A DNA stretch of 64,000 nt from Bdellovibrio sp. NC01 (GTDB lineage: Bacteria > Bdellovibrionota > Bdellovibrionia > Bdellovibrionales > Bdellovibrionaceae): positions 1,488,001 to 1,552,000 of the forward strand of contig NZ_CP030034.1 of assembly GCF_006874625.1 (NCBI RefSeq). The letters are read 5' to 3'. Shown here piece by piece: positions 25,477 to 35,207 of the stretch. The notes below the pieces were generated by a model that did no database searches, was not told the DNA's origin, and saw nothing but the letters and a program-made list of their open reading frames with translations. How positions within the stretch are numbered: the first letter of the stretch is position 1; each line of letters begins with the position of its first letter. The position numbers and the translations under genes were made by a program.

Positions 25477-25914
25477 ATGCGCATTGAATCTTTGTACACG
25501 CCACATAAACCAGAAATGCGAGCTTTGATTGAAGCTGTGCTTGCGAATCAAGGATTGCAAGCGGGCTTTTACTGGCCGATGGACCTGTTGGGGGCGGAGC
25601 TTGCAACCGCGGAAGCTGTCGGTATTTTTGAAGATGAAAAGCTCGCGGGGTTCGTGCTTTATCGGGATGTGCCGGGAGCTTGGGAGATCTCTTTAGTGGT
25701 CACTCACCCTGATTTTCGCCGGCGCGGGTTGATGGAGACGCTTATAAAGCATCTTATAGCCGCGAAGGGTCAAAATCGTGAGCTTTGGCTTGAAGTCCAC
25801 CAGGATAACGATGCGGCTCAAAAACTCTATGAAAAGCTCGGATTTAAGCTGAGCGGGCGGCGACCGAGGTATTATAAAGATGGGGCCACAGCTCTTTTGT
25901 ACTCCTGTCCCTAA
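25477..25914 (+). CDS. GNAT-family N-acetyltransferase (RimI-like)
   Basis: A 145-residue protein. The acetyl-CoA loop appears as HPDFRRRGLMETLIKHL, and the C-terminal NDAAQKLYEKLGFKLSGRRPRYY matches RimI-type acetyltransferases. The acceptor could be a ribosomal protein N terminus or a metabolite. It starts five bases after the periplasmic-protein gene, so the two are transcribed together and end at the terminator at 25971. Confidence 0.85.
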   Translation: MRIESLYTPHKPEMRALIEAVLANQGLQAGFYWPMDLLGAELATAEAVGIFEDEKLAGFVLYRDVPGAWEISLVVTHPDFRRRGLMETLIKHLIAAKGQNRELWLEVHQDNDAAQKLYEKLGFKLSGRRPRYYKDGATALLYSCP

Positions 25915-25970
25915 GAATTGAGATAACTCCTTGCACTGCTTCGATATTTTTGTTAGTTTAAGTTCGTTCG

Positions 25971-25998
25971 ATGGGCCTTTAATAGGCCCATTTTTTTT
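25971..25998 (+). terminator. rho-independent terminator
   Basis: ATGGGCCT (25971-25978) pairs with AGGCCCAT (25984-25991), followed by eight T. It separates the GNAT unit from the rimP operon. Confidence 0.9.
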
Positions 25999-26097
25999 GC
26001 CACTCGAACACGGGCCGATTCGCCAGATACGTTTTATGTAAGCGTTTGAGCAAATCCGGTGCACTTCACTTCACTCCACACATTGGAATTAAGTTTG

Positions 26098-26120
26098 AGC
26101 CACCCGTGCTATGGGCGGCT
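26098..26120 (+). promoter_or_regulatory. hairpin in the rimP leader
   Basis: AGCC-A-CCC pairs with GGG-C-GGCT around GTGCTAT, 30 bases before ATG 26150. Leader elements before rimP are known in other bacteria; whether this is a regulator is not shown. Confidence 0.35.
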
Positions 26121-26149
26121 GTGTATTCGTATTAGTGGGGTTGATTTAA

Positions 26150-26674
26150 ATGTCAGAAAAACAAGCTTGGATGGGAAAAGTTGAACAACTTGCCGAACAA
26201 GCCACGAAACAAGAAGGCTGTTTGCTTTACGATATCGAATTCGTAGGCGCAGGCAAAGGCAGAACTCTGCGTTTGTTCATCGATAAAGAACAAGAAGGCG
26301 CGATCAGTATTGAAGACTGTTCGAATGTCTCTAAAGCTCTGAATGTGTTCTTGGATGCAGACGAAGAATTGATTCCTGGGGGAGCTTACAATCTTGAAGT
26401 TTCCACTCCAGGTTTGGAACGTCACCTTGTAAAACCTTGGCACTTTAAAAAAGCTGTCGGTAAAAAAGTTTATCTGAAAACAACGAAGGCTCTAGAAAGC
26501 GCCGGTGTTGAAGATAAAAAATGGAAGGCCGCGAAGACTGTAGAAAACGTTATTGCTTCTGCAGACGACGAGGGCGTTCGCTTTGTGATTGACGATGTGG
26601 ATTTCAAAATCCCATACGGCATGATCGAAAAAGCGAAAGTAGTATTTGAGATTAATAAAGGTCAGAAAAAGTAG
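26150..26674 (+). CDS. rimP: ribosome maturation factor RimP
   Basis: A 174-residue protein. The N-terminal alpha/beta domain has GCLLYDIEFVGAGKGRTLRLFID and the central ISIEDCSNVSKAL followed by STPGLERHLVKPWHF, both diagnostic of RimP. The C-terminal Sm-like beta barrel follows. It acts in 30S subunit assembly. It is first in the conserved run rimP-nusA-infB-rbfA-truB-rpsO-pnp. An AGTGGGG about 12 bases before the ATG is the closest ribosome-binding site, and the leader hairpin lies upstream. Confidence 0.97.
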   Translation: MSEKQAWMGKVEQLAEQATKQEGCLLYDIEFVGAGKGRTLRLFIDKEQEGAISIEDCSNVSKALNVFLDADEELIPGGAYNLEVSTPGLERHLVKPWHFKKAVGKKVYLKTTKALESAGVEDKKWKAAKTVENVIASADDEGVRFVIDDVDFKIPYGMIEKAKVVFEINKGQKK

Positions 26675-26718
26675 ATCCACACCCTGAAGAATTCAGGGTA
26701 ATTGCAGAGAGGGAAACC

Positions 26719-28113
26719 ATGGCTGAAAGTATGTTTTCAGATCTTTCCAGAGTGATTGAACAAGTTGGTAAAGACAAAGGTATCGACAAACAAGTTGTTA
26801 TCGATGCTATCACTCAAGGAATGCTTGTAGCGGCTCGTAAGAAGTACGGGACATACCGTGAGATTGAAGCAGCTTATAACGAAGAAACTGGCGAAGTTGA
26901 ACTTTTCGAGTTCAAAGAAGTTGTTCCTCGTGAAAAATTCGTGGATGAGGAAGTTGAAATTCCTTACGACGATGCAGTTAAACTAGATCCAAACGTTCAA
27001 TTGGACGATTCTATTGGTATTAAAATGGAAGCCCAAGATTTGGGTCGTATCGCAGCTCAAACTGCGAAACAAATCATCATGCAAAAAGTGCGTGATGCTG
27101 AACGCAACATCATCTTCAATGAATTCGAAGAACGTAAAGGTGAGATCGCATCTGGTATCGCTCGTCGCGTAGAAAAAGGTGCTATCGTTGTCGATTTGGG
27201 TCGTACGGAAGCGTACATCCCACCTCGTGAACAAATCCCTGGCGAACAATACAAACCAGGTGACCGTATTCAAGGTTACTTGTCAGAAGTTCGTCAAACA
27301 ACTCGTGGTCCACAAATCATCATGTCTCGCGCTGATGAACGTTATTTGATGAAACTTTTTGAAATGGAAGTTCCAGAAATTTATGACGGCGTGGTTGAAA
27401 TCATGGCGGCAGCTCGTGAACCAGGTCAACGTGCGAAAATCGCAGTTCGTTCAAAAGACAACTCGGTAGATCCAGTAGGCGCGTGCGTTGGTATGAAAGG
27501 TTCTCGTGTACAAAACATCGTACAAGAACTTCGTGGTGAAAAAATCGATATCGTTCCTTGGGATGAAGACATCACTCGTTTCGCGTGCAACGCTTTGGCT
27601 CCGGCTGAAATTTCACGTGTCTTCTTGGATGACTCAAACCGTGAGATGGAAATCGTTGTTCCAGATTCGCAATTGTCTTTGGCAATCGGTAAACGTGGTC
27701 AAAACGTTCGCTTGGCAGCTAAATTGACGACTTGGAAATTGGATATCATTTCTGAATCAGCAGCGGCTTCTCGTACTGCGGAATCAATCTTCAACTTGAT
27801 GTTGATCCCAGGCATGAATGAGACGATGGCACAAAACATCTTCCAATCTGGTTTCGGTTCATTCCAGTCTGTTGCGACTGCACAAGTCCAAGACATTATG
27901 ACGATCCCTGGTTACGACGATCCAGAAAAAGCTGAAAAGCTTTTGAACGACGCAAAAGCTGTAGTTAAAAAATATGAAGCTGAAGGCATTCCAGTTCCAA
28001 CAGCTCCATCTGCAGCTAGCAAACAATCAGGCAGTTCTGCAAAAGAACAAGCCGACGCCTTGTTGAAACAAGAGTTGCAAAAACTCAATTCACAAGAAGC
28101 GGATGAAGAATAG
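26719..28113 (+). CDS. nusA: transcription elongation and termination factor NusA
   Basis: A 464-residue protein. It has the N-terminal RNA polymerase-binding domain (1-125), an S1 domain (about 135-200, GAIVVDLGRTEAYIP), two KH domains (about 205-345, GACVGMKGSRVQNIV and IGKRGQNVRLAA), and a C-terminal helix-hairpin-helix (FQSVATAQVQDIMTIPGY) with an acidic tail. The C-terminal part is shorter than in Escherichia coli. It binds elongating polymerase and affects pausing and antitermination. GAGAGGGAAA precedes ATG 26719. Confidence 0.97.
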   Translation: MAESMFSDLSRVIEQVGKDKGIDKQVVIDAITQGMLVAARKKYGTYREIEAAYNEETGEVELFEFKEVVPREKFVDEEVEIPYDDAVKLDPNVQLDDSIGIKMEAQDLGRIAAQTAKQIIMQKVRDAERNIIFNEFEERKGEIASGIARRVEKGAIVVDLGRTEAYIPPREQIPGEQYKPGDRIQGYLSEVRQTTRGPQIIMSRADERYLMKLFEMEVPEIYDGVVEIMAAAREPGQRAKIAVRSKDNSVDPVGACVGMKGSRVQNIVQELRGEKIDIVPWDEDITRFACNALAPAEISRVFLDDSNREMEIVVPDSQLSLAIGKRGQNVRLAAKLTTWKLDIISESAAASRTAESIFNLMLIPGMNETMAQNIFQSGFGSFQSVATAQVQDIMTIPGYDDPEKAEKLLNDAKAVVKKYEAEGIPVPTAPSAASKQSGSSAKEQADALLKQELQKLNSQEADEE

Positions 28114-28153
28114 TAATTACTAAACTGTTTTTGGGAAATACACAGGAGACTGA

Positions 28154-31135
28154 GTGAGTAATCCAAAAGTTTTTGAATTTGCAAAAGAAGTCGGGATGAC
28201 CCCGCTAGCCCTCATGGATAAAATCCGCGAGTGGAATTTGCCTGTGAAATCTCACATGGCAGAACTTGAACCTAGCGTTCTAGAGCAAATTAAAATCAAA
28301 CTTAGCGGCGGTGGCGCATCCACTGAAGAAGCTAAGCCAAAGAAAGCGGCAACAAGAAAAGCTCCAGCGAAGAAAGCAGCTCCAGCAGCTGCTGCAGCTC
28401 CTGCTGAGGGCGATGCCGCAGCGGCCACTCCGGCGAAAGCCCCTGTGATCCGTCGTAAAAAAGAAGACGCACCGGTTGTAGAAACAAAAGCAAAAGTTGT
28501 TTCGAAACCAGAAGCGGCGGAACCTGAAGCAGAAGCAGCTCCGGCGAAAACAACACGTGTTGTTGTTAAGAAGACAGCAGCTGCAGCTCCGGCGCAAGCC
28601 GAAGCGGCTCCAGAAGAAGAAGCACCAAAAGCGGCTCCTGCTCCAAAAGCAGAAGCTCCTGCGGTTGAGGCGAAAGTGGAAGCTCCGAAAAAAGTCGAAG
28701 CTCCAGCGCCAACTCCAGCTGCTCCACAAGCAGCGGCACCAGCACCGACTGAAGCTCCGGCTCCAGTAGCGGCACCTGCTGCTCGTAAGAAAGAAGTAGT
28801 AGTGGGCACAAGTGGTGTAGCGAGTTCTTCAACTCCTGCGACAACTCCAAAAAGAAATATCATTGGACGTATGGATCTTTCCCGCGTTCAAACTCAAGCT
28901 CCACAACGTCAGGGTGGTGGTGAACGTCCTCAAGGCGGTTACACTCCTCGTCCTGCCGGTCAAGGAGGCGGTGGCTACAGTCCAGACCGTTCATCAGGTG
29001 GTGGCGGATTCACTCCTCGTCCAGGCGGCTTCAATCGTCCAGCGGGTGGTGCACCGACTCGTAACATTCGTCCTGGTTTCGTAGCGCAAGCTGCTCCACC
29101 GGAACCAATGCCAGAATCAGGTGGTCATTTCCAAAATCGTGACTTCGATAAGCGTAAACGCTTCGGTACTGCAGCTCCGGCGGCAGGTCCTGCTGGCTTC
29201 GGTGCCGGCCCAAGCACACGTGAGAAGGAAAAAGAAGAGGAAGTGAAGGACTTCAACGCTGTTGAATTCCGTAAACGTGAAATGGTGTTCCAACCGAAGA
29301 AGAAAAAAGGTTCTTTGGATCGTGACGCTATGAAAACGCAAATCACAACTGCAGCAGCTCACAAACGTGTTGTTAAAGTTAATAACACGATGAAGCTGAC
29401 TGACTTGGCGATGGAGATGGGCTTGAAAGCTCCTCAACTCGTTAAGGTCTTGATGCAAAATGGTGTGATGGCCAACATGAACACGGACCTTGATTTCGAT
29501 ACGATCGCATTGATCGTTCCAGAGTTCGGTTGGGAAGCACAAAACGTCTTCAAAACTGCTGAAGATGTTGCGCAAGAAACAGCATTCGGTGATTTGGATG
29601 CAGAAAAAGTAACTCGTCCACCGGTTGTGACTATCATGGGTCACGTCGACCACGGTAAGACGTCGTTGCTAGATGCTATCCGTAAAGCTGACGTAGCTGC
29701 AGGCGAGGCCGGCGGTATCACTCAGCACATTGGTGCATACTCTGTAAAACTTGATGATGGTTCGTTGATTACGTTCCTAGATACTCCGGGCCATGAGGCT
29801 TTCACGGCTATGCGTACTCGCGGTGCGAATGCGACGGATATCGCGGTTATCGTGGTTGCGGCTGACGACGGTATGATGCCACAGACTCAAGAGTCTATTA
29901 ATCATGCTAAAGCAGCGGGCGTACCAATCATCGTTGCTGTGAACAAAATGGATAAGCCAGGTGCGAATCCAGAACGTATCAAGCAACAATTGACTGAACT
30001 TGAAATCGTTCCAGAAGAATGGGGCGGTAACACGATCTTCGTAGAAGTTTCTGCGTTGAAGAAAACAGGTTTGAAAGAGCTTCTTGAGCAAATCAAATTG
30101 CTTGCGGAAGTTGCTGAACTTAAAGCCAATCCAAAACGTTCGGGTACAGGTCTTGTGATCGAAGCGAAAATGGAAAAAGGCAAAGGCCCTGTTGCAACAC
30201 TTCTAGTTAAAGACGGAACTGTTGAAGTAGGCCAATACATCGTTGCTGGTGTTATGAAAGGTCGCGTTCGTTCTTTGATGAACGATAAAGGCGAAAGAGT
30301 TCAATCTGTCGGTCCAGGTCTTCCAGTGGAAGTTTTGGGTCTTGACGGTGTTCCAGCAGCGGGTGATCAGTTCGACATCGTTAAAGATGAAAGAACTGCT
30401 GAAGAAATGTCGACTCTTCGTAAAGAAAAAGCTGCTGCAATTGCAAATGCACCTGCGCAAAAACTTTCTTTGGATGAGATCTTCGCGAAAGTTAAAACGG
30501 GTGATGTGAAAGAGCTTGCGATCATCTTGAAAGCAGACGTTCACGGTTCGTTGGAAGCAATCAACGGCATGCTTGCTAAGATTTCCACTCCGGAAGTTAA
30601 AGCGCGTGTTATCCATGCGGCTGTTGGTGGTATCAACGAAAACGACGTAACTTTGGCGAACACTTCAAAAGGTATCGTTTTGGGCTTCAACGTACGTCCT
30701 GACTTGGGCGCACAAGCTAAAGCGAAACAATTGGGTGTCGACATCAGAACATACTCTATCGTTTACGAATTGATCGATCAGATGAAAGCGGCGATGGCAG
30801 GTCTTCTTTCTCCAGATGTGGTGGAAGAAGTTATGGGTCGCGCAGAAGTGCGTAACACATTCAACGTACCTAAAGTCGGCTTGATCGCTGGTTGCTTCGT
30901 TCTTGATGGTAAAGTTCAACGTAACAACTCGATTCGTTTGCTTCGTGAAAATAAAATCGTTTACGAAGGAAAAATCTCTTCACTTAAACGCTTCAAAGAT
31001 GACGCGAAAGAAGTGGCAGCAGGTTACGAATGCGGTATCGGTATCGAAAACTATAACGACGTTAAAGTGGGCGATATGATGGAAGCATACGTGAAAAAAG
31101 AAGTTGCTCGTGAACTTTCTAGCGGAGCTCAGTAA
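28154..31135 (+). CDS. infB: translation initiation factor IF-2
   Basis: A 993-residue protein from GTG 28154, with AGGAG eight bases upstream. Residues 1-55 are a small N-terminal domain. Residues 57-225 are Ala/Pro/Lys/Glu-rich low complexity, and about 250-310 are Gly/Arg/Pro-rich ([18 protein letters not shown]). The GTPase domain has GHVDHGKTS (about 497), DTPGHEAF and NKMD, then the usual beta barrels and the fMet-tRNA-binding C domain. It delivers initiator tRNA to the 30S subunit. The coding frame ends in TAATG, overlapping rbfA by one base. Confidence 0.98.
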   Translation: MSNPKVFEFAKEVGMTPLALMDKIREWNLPVKSHMAELEPSVLEQIKIKLSGGGASTEEAKPKKAATRKAPAKKAAPAAAAAPAEGDAAAATPAKAPVIRRKKEDAPVVETKAKVVSKPEAAEPEAEAAPAKTTRVVVKKTAAAAPAQAEAAPEEEAPKAAPAPKAEAPAVEAKVEAPKKVEAPAPTPAAPQAAAPAPTEAPAPVAAPAARKKEVVVGTSGVASSSTPATTPKRNIIGRMDLSRVQTQAPQRQGGGERPQGGYTPRPAGQGGGGYSPDRSSGGGGFTPRPGGFNRPAGGAPTRNIRPGFVAQAAPPEPMPESGGHFQNRDFDKRKRFGTAAPAAGPAGFGAGPSTREKEKEEEVKDFNAVEFRKREMVFQPKKKKGSLDRDAMKTQITTAAAHKRVVKVNNTMKLTDLAMEMGLKAPQLVKVLMQNGVMANMNTDLDFDTIALIVPEFGWEAQNVFKTAEDVAQETAFGDLDAEKVTRPPVVTIMGHVDHGKTSLLDAIRKADVAAGEAGGITQHIGAYSVKLDDGSLITFLDTPGHEAFTAMRTRGANATDIAVIVVAADDGMMPQTQESINHAKAAGVPIIVAVNKMDKPGANPERIKQQLTELEIVPEEWGGNTIFVEVSALKKTGLKELLEQIKLLAEVAELKANPKRSGTGLVIEAKMEKGKGPVATLLVKDGTVEVGQYIVAGVMKGRVRSLMNDKGERVQSVGPGLPVEVLGLDGVPAAGDQFDIVKDERTAEEMSTLRKEKAAAIANAPAQKLSLDEIFAKVKTGDVKELAIILKADVHGSLEAINGMLAKISTPEVKARVIHAAVGGINENDVTLANTSKGIVLGFNVRPDLGAQAKAKQLGVDIRTYSIVYELIDQMKAAMAGLLSPDVVEEVMGRAEVRNTFNVPKVGLIAGCFVLDGKVQRNNSIRLLRENKIVYEGKISSLKRFKDDAKEVAAGYECGIGIENYNDVKVGDMMEAYVKKEVARELSSGAQ

Positions 31136-31554
31136 TGAAGAACATGGGTGATGGGCGCCGAGTCGCTCGCGTAGAAAAAGAGATTCAAGCTACCATCGCT
31201 CAGTTTTTGATCCGTGGTTTTAAAACGCCGTTGCCAGGTCTTGTGACTGTGGCATCGGTGCGTATGCCAGCGGATTTGCGTGCTGCTAAGGTTTACATCA
31301 GCGTTCTTGGTTCGGATGAACAAAAAGAAGAAGCGATTGAGCTTCTGCAAGATCGCGCTTTTGAAATTCAAAATTATATCGGTAAAGAACTCAAAATGCG
31401 CTATTGCCCAAAATTGACGTTCTTTGCAGATCACGCCACGGATCAGGTTTTAAAAGTAGAGCGCATTCTGCATGAACTTGCGGAAGAGCGTAAGGCGAGC
31501 GGAACTTCAGAGGATGAAGATACCGACGGCGACGCTGACTCTGACGAAAACTAG
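31135..31554 (+). CDS. rbfA: ribosome-binding factor A
   Basis: A 139-residue protein with the single KH-like domain typical of RbfA (RVARVEKEIQATIAQF; VRMPADLRAAKVYISVLG; MRYCPKLTFFADHA). The last 20 residues are strongly acidic. It binds the 30S subunit during late assembly and cold adaptation. Its ATG shares a base with the infB stop, so its translation is likely coupled to infB. truB follows 12 bases later. Confidence 0.97.
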   Translation: MKNMGDGRRVARVEKEIQATIAQFLIRGFKTPLPGLVTVASVRMPADLRAAKVYISVLGSDEQKEEAIELLQDRAFEIQNYIGKELKMRYCPKLTFFADHATDQVLKVERILHELAEERKASGTSEDEDTDGDADSDEN

Positions 31555-31566
31555 GATCTCTAATTA

Positions 31567-32481
31567 ATGAACAATACATTTAACGGTCTTCTGTTGGTTG
31601 ATAAACCATCAGGTATTTCAAGCCATGACGTCGTTTCACGACTTCGTCGTATTATGGGCACGCGCTCGGTCGGGCATTCGGGGACTTTGGATCCGATGGC
31701 TTCGGGCTTGATGGCGTGCTTAATCAATGAAGGCACCAAGTTAAGCCAATATATTTTGGAAGGCGATAAAGGCTATCGCGTGCGCATTCAGTTTGGAATT
31801 CGCACTGATACTTTGGACGTGACAGGGGAGACCTTGGAAACGTTGCCGGTGACTCACTCAAAGGATGATCTTTTGCGTGAGGCTTTTAAATTGTCTGGCG
31901 AAATGGAAGTGGAAGTTCCGATTTACTCTGCGATTAAAATTCAGGGTAAGAAATTGTACGAATACGCCCGTGAAGAACAAGAAGTTGTGATTCCGAAGAA
32001 AGTGATGAATTTCTGGGATATCAAGTTCTTGGATTGTGGGGCGGATTGGGCCGAGTTCGATTTACGCTGCTCAAAAGGCAGCTACATCCGTACTTGGGTC
32101 GATCTTTTAGGGAAAGCCTTGGGCTGTGGGGCGGCGATGAGTGCTTTGCGCAGAACCTATTCGGCTCCTTACCTGCTAGAGCAGGCGCAAACCCTGGAAG
32201 ACATCGAAGATTGTGTTAAAAAAGGCACTTTCAGTTCATCGTTCGTGAAAATGGACATGGCTTTGCCTCAGATCAAACGAATTCGCGTTCGCGGTCAGGA
32301 TCAAGTGCTTTTGGGGAATGGTCAAATCAGCCATGACCTGCGTTCGCAGTTGATAGCCCTTTTTAAGCCGGAAGAAGATCAATATATCCAAGTTGTTGCT
32401 CAAGAAACGGGCGCTTTATTGGCCCTTATTGGCTTAGAACCGGGTAAAGGATTCGTGCTTCGTCGAGTTTTTAAGTACTAA
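31567..32481 (+). CDS. truB: tRNA pseudouridine(55) synthase TruB
   Basis: A 304-residue protein. The catalytic Asp is in GHSGTLDPMASG, and the second motif GDKGYRVRIQFG and third CSKGSYIRTWVDLLG are present. It makes pseudouridine 55 in the T arm of tRNAs. The C-terminal PUA-like domain (residues 235-300, IRVRGQDQVLLGNGQI) is short but recognisable. It sits between rbfA and rpsO in the conserved order. Confidence 0.97.
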   Translation: MNNTFNGLLLVDKPSGISSHDVVSRLRRIMGTRSVGHSGTLDPMASGLMACLINEGTKLSQYILEGDKGYRVRIQFGIRTDTLDVTGETLETLPVTHSKDDLLREAFKLSGEMEVEVPIYSAIKIQGKKLYEYAREEQEVVIPKKVMNFWDIKFLDCGADWAEFDLRCSKGSYIRTWVDLLGKALGCGAAMSALRRTYSAPYLLEQAQTLEDIEDCVKKGTFSSSFVKMDMALPQIKRIRVRGQDQVLLGNGQISHDLRSQLIALFKPEEDQYIQVVAQETGALLALIGLEPGKGFVLRRVFKY

Positions 32482-32627
32482 AGGCGTCTTTAAAGATTAG
32501 TCGTTTTGAGTACTTGACCGCCTTCGCGGGAACAGTTAGAACCTTATCTTCAAACCTACCTGGGTCGACAGCCATGACGATCTGAGGGTGGGAAACCTGA
32601 ACGAAACATTTAAAACAGGAGACGTTA
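32482..32627 (+). promoter_or_regulatory. possible leader of rpsO
   Basis: The 146 bases before rpsO include a clear CCGC-CTTC-GCGG hairpin (32518-32529) and further G/C-rich segments up to the AGGAG ribosome-binding site at 32616-32620. In several bacteria S15 represses its own mRNA through such a leader. No specific S15 site is proven here. Confidence 0.3.
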
Positions 32628-32897
32628 ATGGCAGTCACTAAAGAACAAAAAGAACAAATCGTAAAAAAATTCAAAACTAGTGATCTTGATACTGGTTCAG
32701 CAAACGTACAAATCGCTTTGTTGACAGCAAGAATCAACGATTTGACTACGCACTTTTCTAAACACAAAAAAGACTTCCACGGTCGCCGTGGTCTTGTGAC
32801 TTTGGTTAACCAACGTCGTAAGCTTTTGGATTACCTTCACCGTAAAGACGTTAAAGCTTATCAAGAAGTTCTTAAGGCTCTTGATATCCGTAAGTAA
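32628..32897 (+). CDS. rpsO: ribosomal protein S15
   Basis: An 89-residue protein of exact S15 length. Diagnostic segments are [22 protein letters not shown], written here only in part as [13 protein letters not shown], and the 16S-binding loop [15 protein letters not shown], then [12 protein letters not shown]. It binds the central domain of 16S rRNA early in 30S assembly. AGGAG precedes the ATG and a strong terminator follows, separating it from pnp. Confidence 0.98.
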   Translation: MAVTKEQKEQIVKKFKTSDLDTGSANVQIALLTARINDLTTHFSKHKKDFHGRRGLVTLVNQRRKLLDYLHRKDVKAYQEVLKALDIRK

Positions 32898-32914
32898 TCT
32901 GATTCTAGAAATCA

Positions 32915-32946
32915 CTAAAGGGGCGAAAAGCCCCTTTAGCTTTTTT
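32915..32946 (+). terminator. rho-independent terminator after rpsO
   Basis: CTAAAGGGGC (32915-32924) pairs with GCCCCTTTAG (32930-32939), followed by CTTTTTT. It may partly uncouple pnp from the rpsO transcript. Confidence 0.9.
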
Positions 32947-33045
32947 AATCCAGTGCATTCTTATCAAGCTGCACAAGTGATTGAAATTCGGTCCCAAATA
33001 CAAAAGAATAAAAAAGAATTAAACGAGAGAAACAATATAGCATTC

Positions 33046-33091
33046 GAAGGGTAGACAGCCCTTCACAACGGCACAGCATAAAGGCTCTGCC
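33046..33091 (+). promoter_or_regulatory. two-hairpin leader of pnp
   Basis: GAAGGG (33046-33051) pairs with CCCTTC (33059-33064), and GGCA-AGC (33070-33077) pairs with GCT-TGCC (33084-33091) with one C-C mismatch. The second ends eight bases before the AGGAG site of pnp. Known pnp genes are autoregulated through a leader cut by RNase III, which these hairpins could match (inference). Confidence 0.4.
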
Positions 33092-33110
33092 AGAATTCCA
33101 AGGAGACATA

Positions 33111-35207
33111 ATGAAAACGACTGTGACAACTTCGGTAGGCGGAAAACAGATCACTATCGAAACAGGCCGTTTGGCAAAACAAGCAGATGGTTCTGCTCTA
33201 GTTACTTGTGGTAACAACATGGTTCTTGTTGTTGCGACATCTTCTAAAAAAGCCTCAGAACTAGATTTCTTCCCACTAACAGTTGAATACATCGAAAAAT
33301 ACTATGCGACTGGTAAAATCCCTGGTGGTTACTTCAAACGTGAAGCAAAACCAACAAACGACGCAGTTTTGATCGCGCGTTTGATCGACCGTCCAATTCG
33401 TCCTGTATTCCCAGAAGGCTACCGTCACGAAACTCAAGTAGTAGCGACAGTTCTTTCTGCTGACGGCGCATTCCCTCTAGAGATTCTAGCAAGTTTGGGT
33501 GCCTCTGCAGCTCTTCACACTTCAGACATTCCGTTCAATGGCCCAACAGCTGCGATCCAAGTTGCACGCGTTGATGGTCAACTTGTAGCGAATCCAACTC
33601 CACAACAAATGGAAAAATCAGACATGGATTTGATCGTTGCGGGTACTCGCAATGGTTTGTTGATGGTTGAAGGTGAAACGAAATTCATCTCTGAAGCAGA
33701 CGTTATGGCTGCTTTGAAATTCGGTCACCAATCAATGATGCCTCTATTGAACGCGCAAGATGAATTGCGTGAAAAAATAGGTTCAAAAGCAAAACGTGCA
33801 TTCGTTGCACCAGCTATCGATGCTGACTTCAGAACTGCTGCTGAAAGCATCTTGAAACCAAAAATCGCGGCGGCTCTTGCTATCCGTGAAAAACAAGATC
33901 GTTATGCTGCTGCAAATGCGGCGGCTGCTGAAGCTGAAAAATCTTTGTTGTCAGCTATCACTGATAAAGACTTGTTGAAACAACGTAAAAAAGAATTGAA
34001 CACTATCGTTGAAGAGTTGAAATACCATGAAGCTCGTTCAATGATCTTGGATCGCAAAGTTCGTATCGATGGTCGTGACGTAAAAACTGTACGTCCTATC
34101 GCGAACGAAGTTGGTTTGCTTCCTCGTGCGCACGGTTCTGGTCTTTTCACTCGCGGTGAAACGCAAGTGTTGGGCACAGTAACTTTGGGTACTGGTGATG
34201 ACGAACAAATGGTTGATTCATTGATGGGTCTTCAAAAACGCAAGTTCTTGCTTCACTACAACTTCCCTCCATACTCTGTAGGTGAAGTGGGTCGTATGGG
34301 CGGTTTGGGTCGTCGTGAAATTGGTCACGGTAACTTGGCTGAACGCGCGATCAAAGCAGTTCTTCCTGATCACGAAAAATTCCCATACACAATCCGTATC
34401 GTATCTGAAGTTTTGGAATCAAACGGTTCTTCTTCAATGGGTACAGTGTGCTCTGGTACTCTAGCACTTCTTGATGCTGGTGTTCCTTTGAAAGGTAACG
34501 TTGCCGGTGTGGCGATGGGCTTGATCAAAGAAGGCGACCGTGTAGCAGTATTGACTGACATCTTGGGTGACGAAGATCACTTGGGTGACATGGACTTCAA
34601 AGTTGCTGGTTCTCCTGCAGGTATCACTGCTTTGCAAATGGATATCAAAATTGACTCTGTTTCTTTCGAAGTGATGGAACAAGCTTTGGCGCAAGCTAAA
34701 GAAGGTCGTTCGCACATCTTGAACGAAATGGAAAAAGTGATCAAAACTCCTCGTGGTCAAATCTCTGAATTTGCTCCTCGTATCGAGACGATCAAAATTA
34801 AACCAGATAAAATCCGTGAAGTTATCGGTTCTGGCGGTAAAGTTATCCGCGGTATCACTGAAGCGACTGGCGTTAAGATCGAGATCGAAGATGATGGTAC
34901 AATCCACATCGCGTCTGCAGATCCTGAAGCGACTAAAAAAGCTATCGGCATGATCAACGACATCGTTGCTGAAGCTGAAGTTGGCAAAGTGTACAAAGGC
35001 CGTGTTGTTAAGATCGCTGAGTTCGGTGCATTTGTTGAAATCTTGCCTAACACGCAAGGTTTGTTGCACATCTCTGAGATCGCTAACGAGCGCGTTCGTG
35101 CAGTAACTGACGTTCTTAAAGAAGGCGAAACTATCGACGTGAAAGTTCTTGAAGTAGACCGCGCTGGTCGTATCAAGCTTTCTCGTAAGGCGCTTCTTAA
35201 CCAATAA
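33111..35207 (+). CDS. pnp: polynucleotide phosphorylase
   Basis: A 698-residue protein of normal PNPase length. It contains two RNase PH-like domains (about 1-215 and 305-530, with LLPRAHGSGLFTRGETQ and the active-site segment DILGDEDHLGDMDFK), an intervening helical domain, a KH domain (REVIGSGGKVIRGITE, about 565) and an S1 domain (EFGAFVEILPNTQGLLH, about 640). It degrades RNA from the 3' end with phosphate and can polymerise NDPs. The stop overlaps the start of the M16 gene by one base (TAATG). Confidence 0.98.
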   Translation: MKTTVTTSVGGKQITIETGRLAKQADGSALVTCGNNMVLVVATSSKKASELDFFPLTVEYIEKYYATGKIPGGYFKREAKPTNDAVLIARLIDRPIRPVFPEGYRHETQVVATVLSADGAFPLEILASLGASAALHTSDIPFNGPTAAIQVARVDGQLVANPTPQQMEKSDMDLIVAGTRNGLLMVEGETKFISEADVMAALKFGHQSMMPLLNAQDELREKIGSKAKRAFVAPAIDADFRTAAESILKPKIAAALAIREKQDRYAAANAAAAEAEKSLLSAITDKDLLKQRKKELNTIVEELKYHEARSMILDRKVRIDGRDVKTVRPIANEVGLLPRAHGSGLFTRGETQVLGTVTLGTGDDEQMVDSLMGLQKRKFLLHYNFPPYSVGEVGRMGGLGRREIGHGNLAERAIKAVLPDHEKFPYTIRIVSEVLESNGSSSMGTVCSGTLALLDAGVPLKGNVAGVAMGLIKEGDRVAVLTDILGDEDHLGDMDFKVAGSPAGITALQMDIKIDSVSFEVMEQALAQAKEGRSHILNEMEKVIKTPRGQISEFAPRIETIKIKPDKIREVIGSGGKVIRGITEATGVKIEIEDDGTIHIASADPEATKKAIGMINDIVAEAEVGKVYKGRVVKIAEFGAFVEILPNTQGLLHISEIANERVRAVTDVLKEGETIDVKVLEVDRAGRIKLSRKALLNQ

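Noticed and set aside
28252-28863. A 203-codon open frame opposite the IF-2 low-complexity region
   Set aside because: It is Ala-rich only because the opposite strand encodes Ala/Pro repeats, and it lacks a ribosome-binding site and any family feature.
29117-29653. A 178-codon open frame opposite infB
   Set aside because: It lies within a conserved gene and carries no coding signal.
34461-35204. A 247-codon open frame opposite the end of pnp
   Set aside because: It mirrors a conserved gene in full, has an unusual amino acid makeup and no supporting signal.
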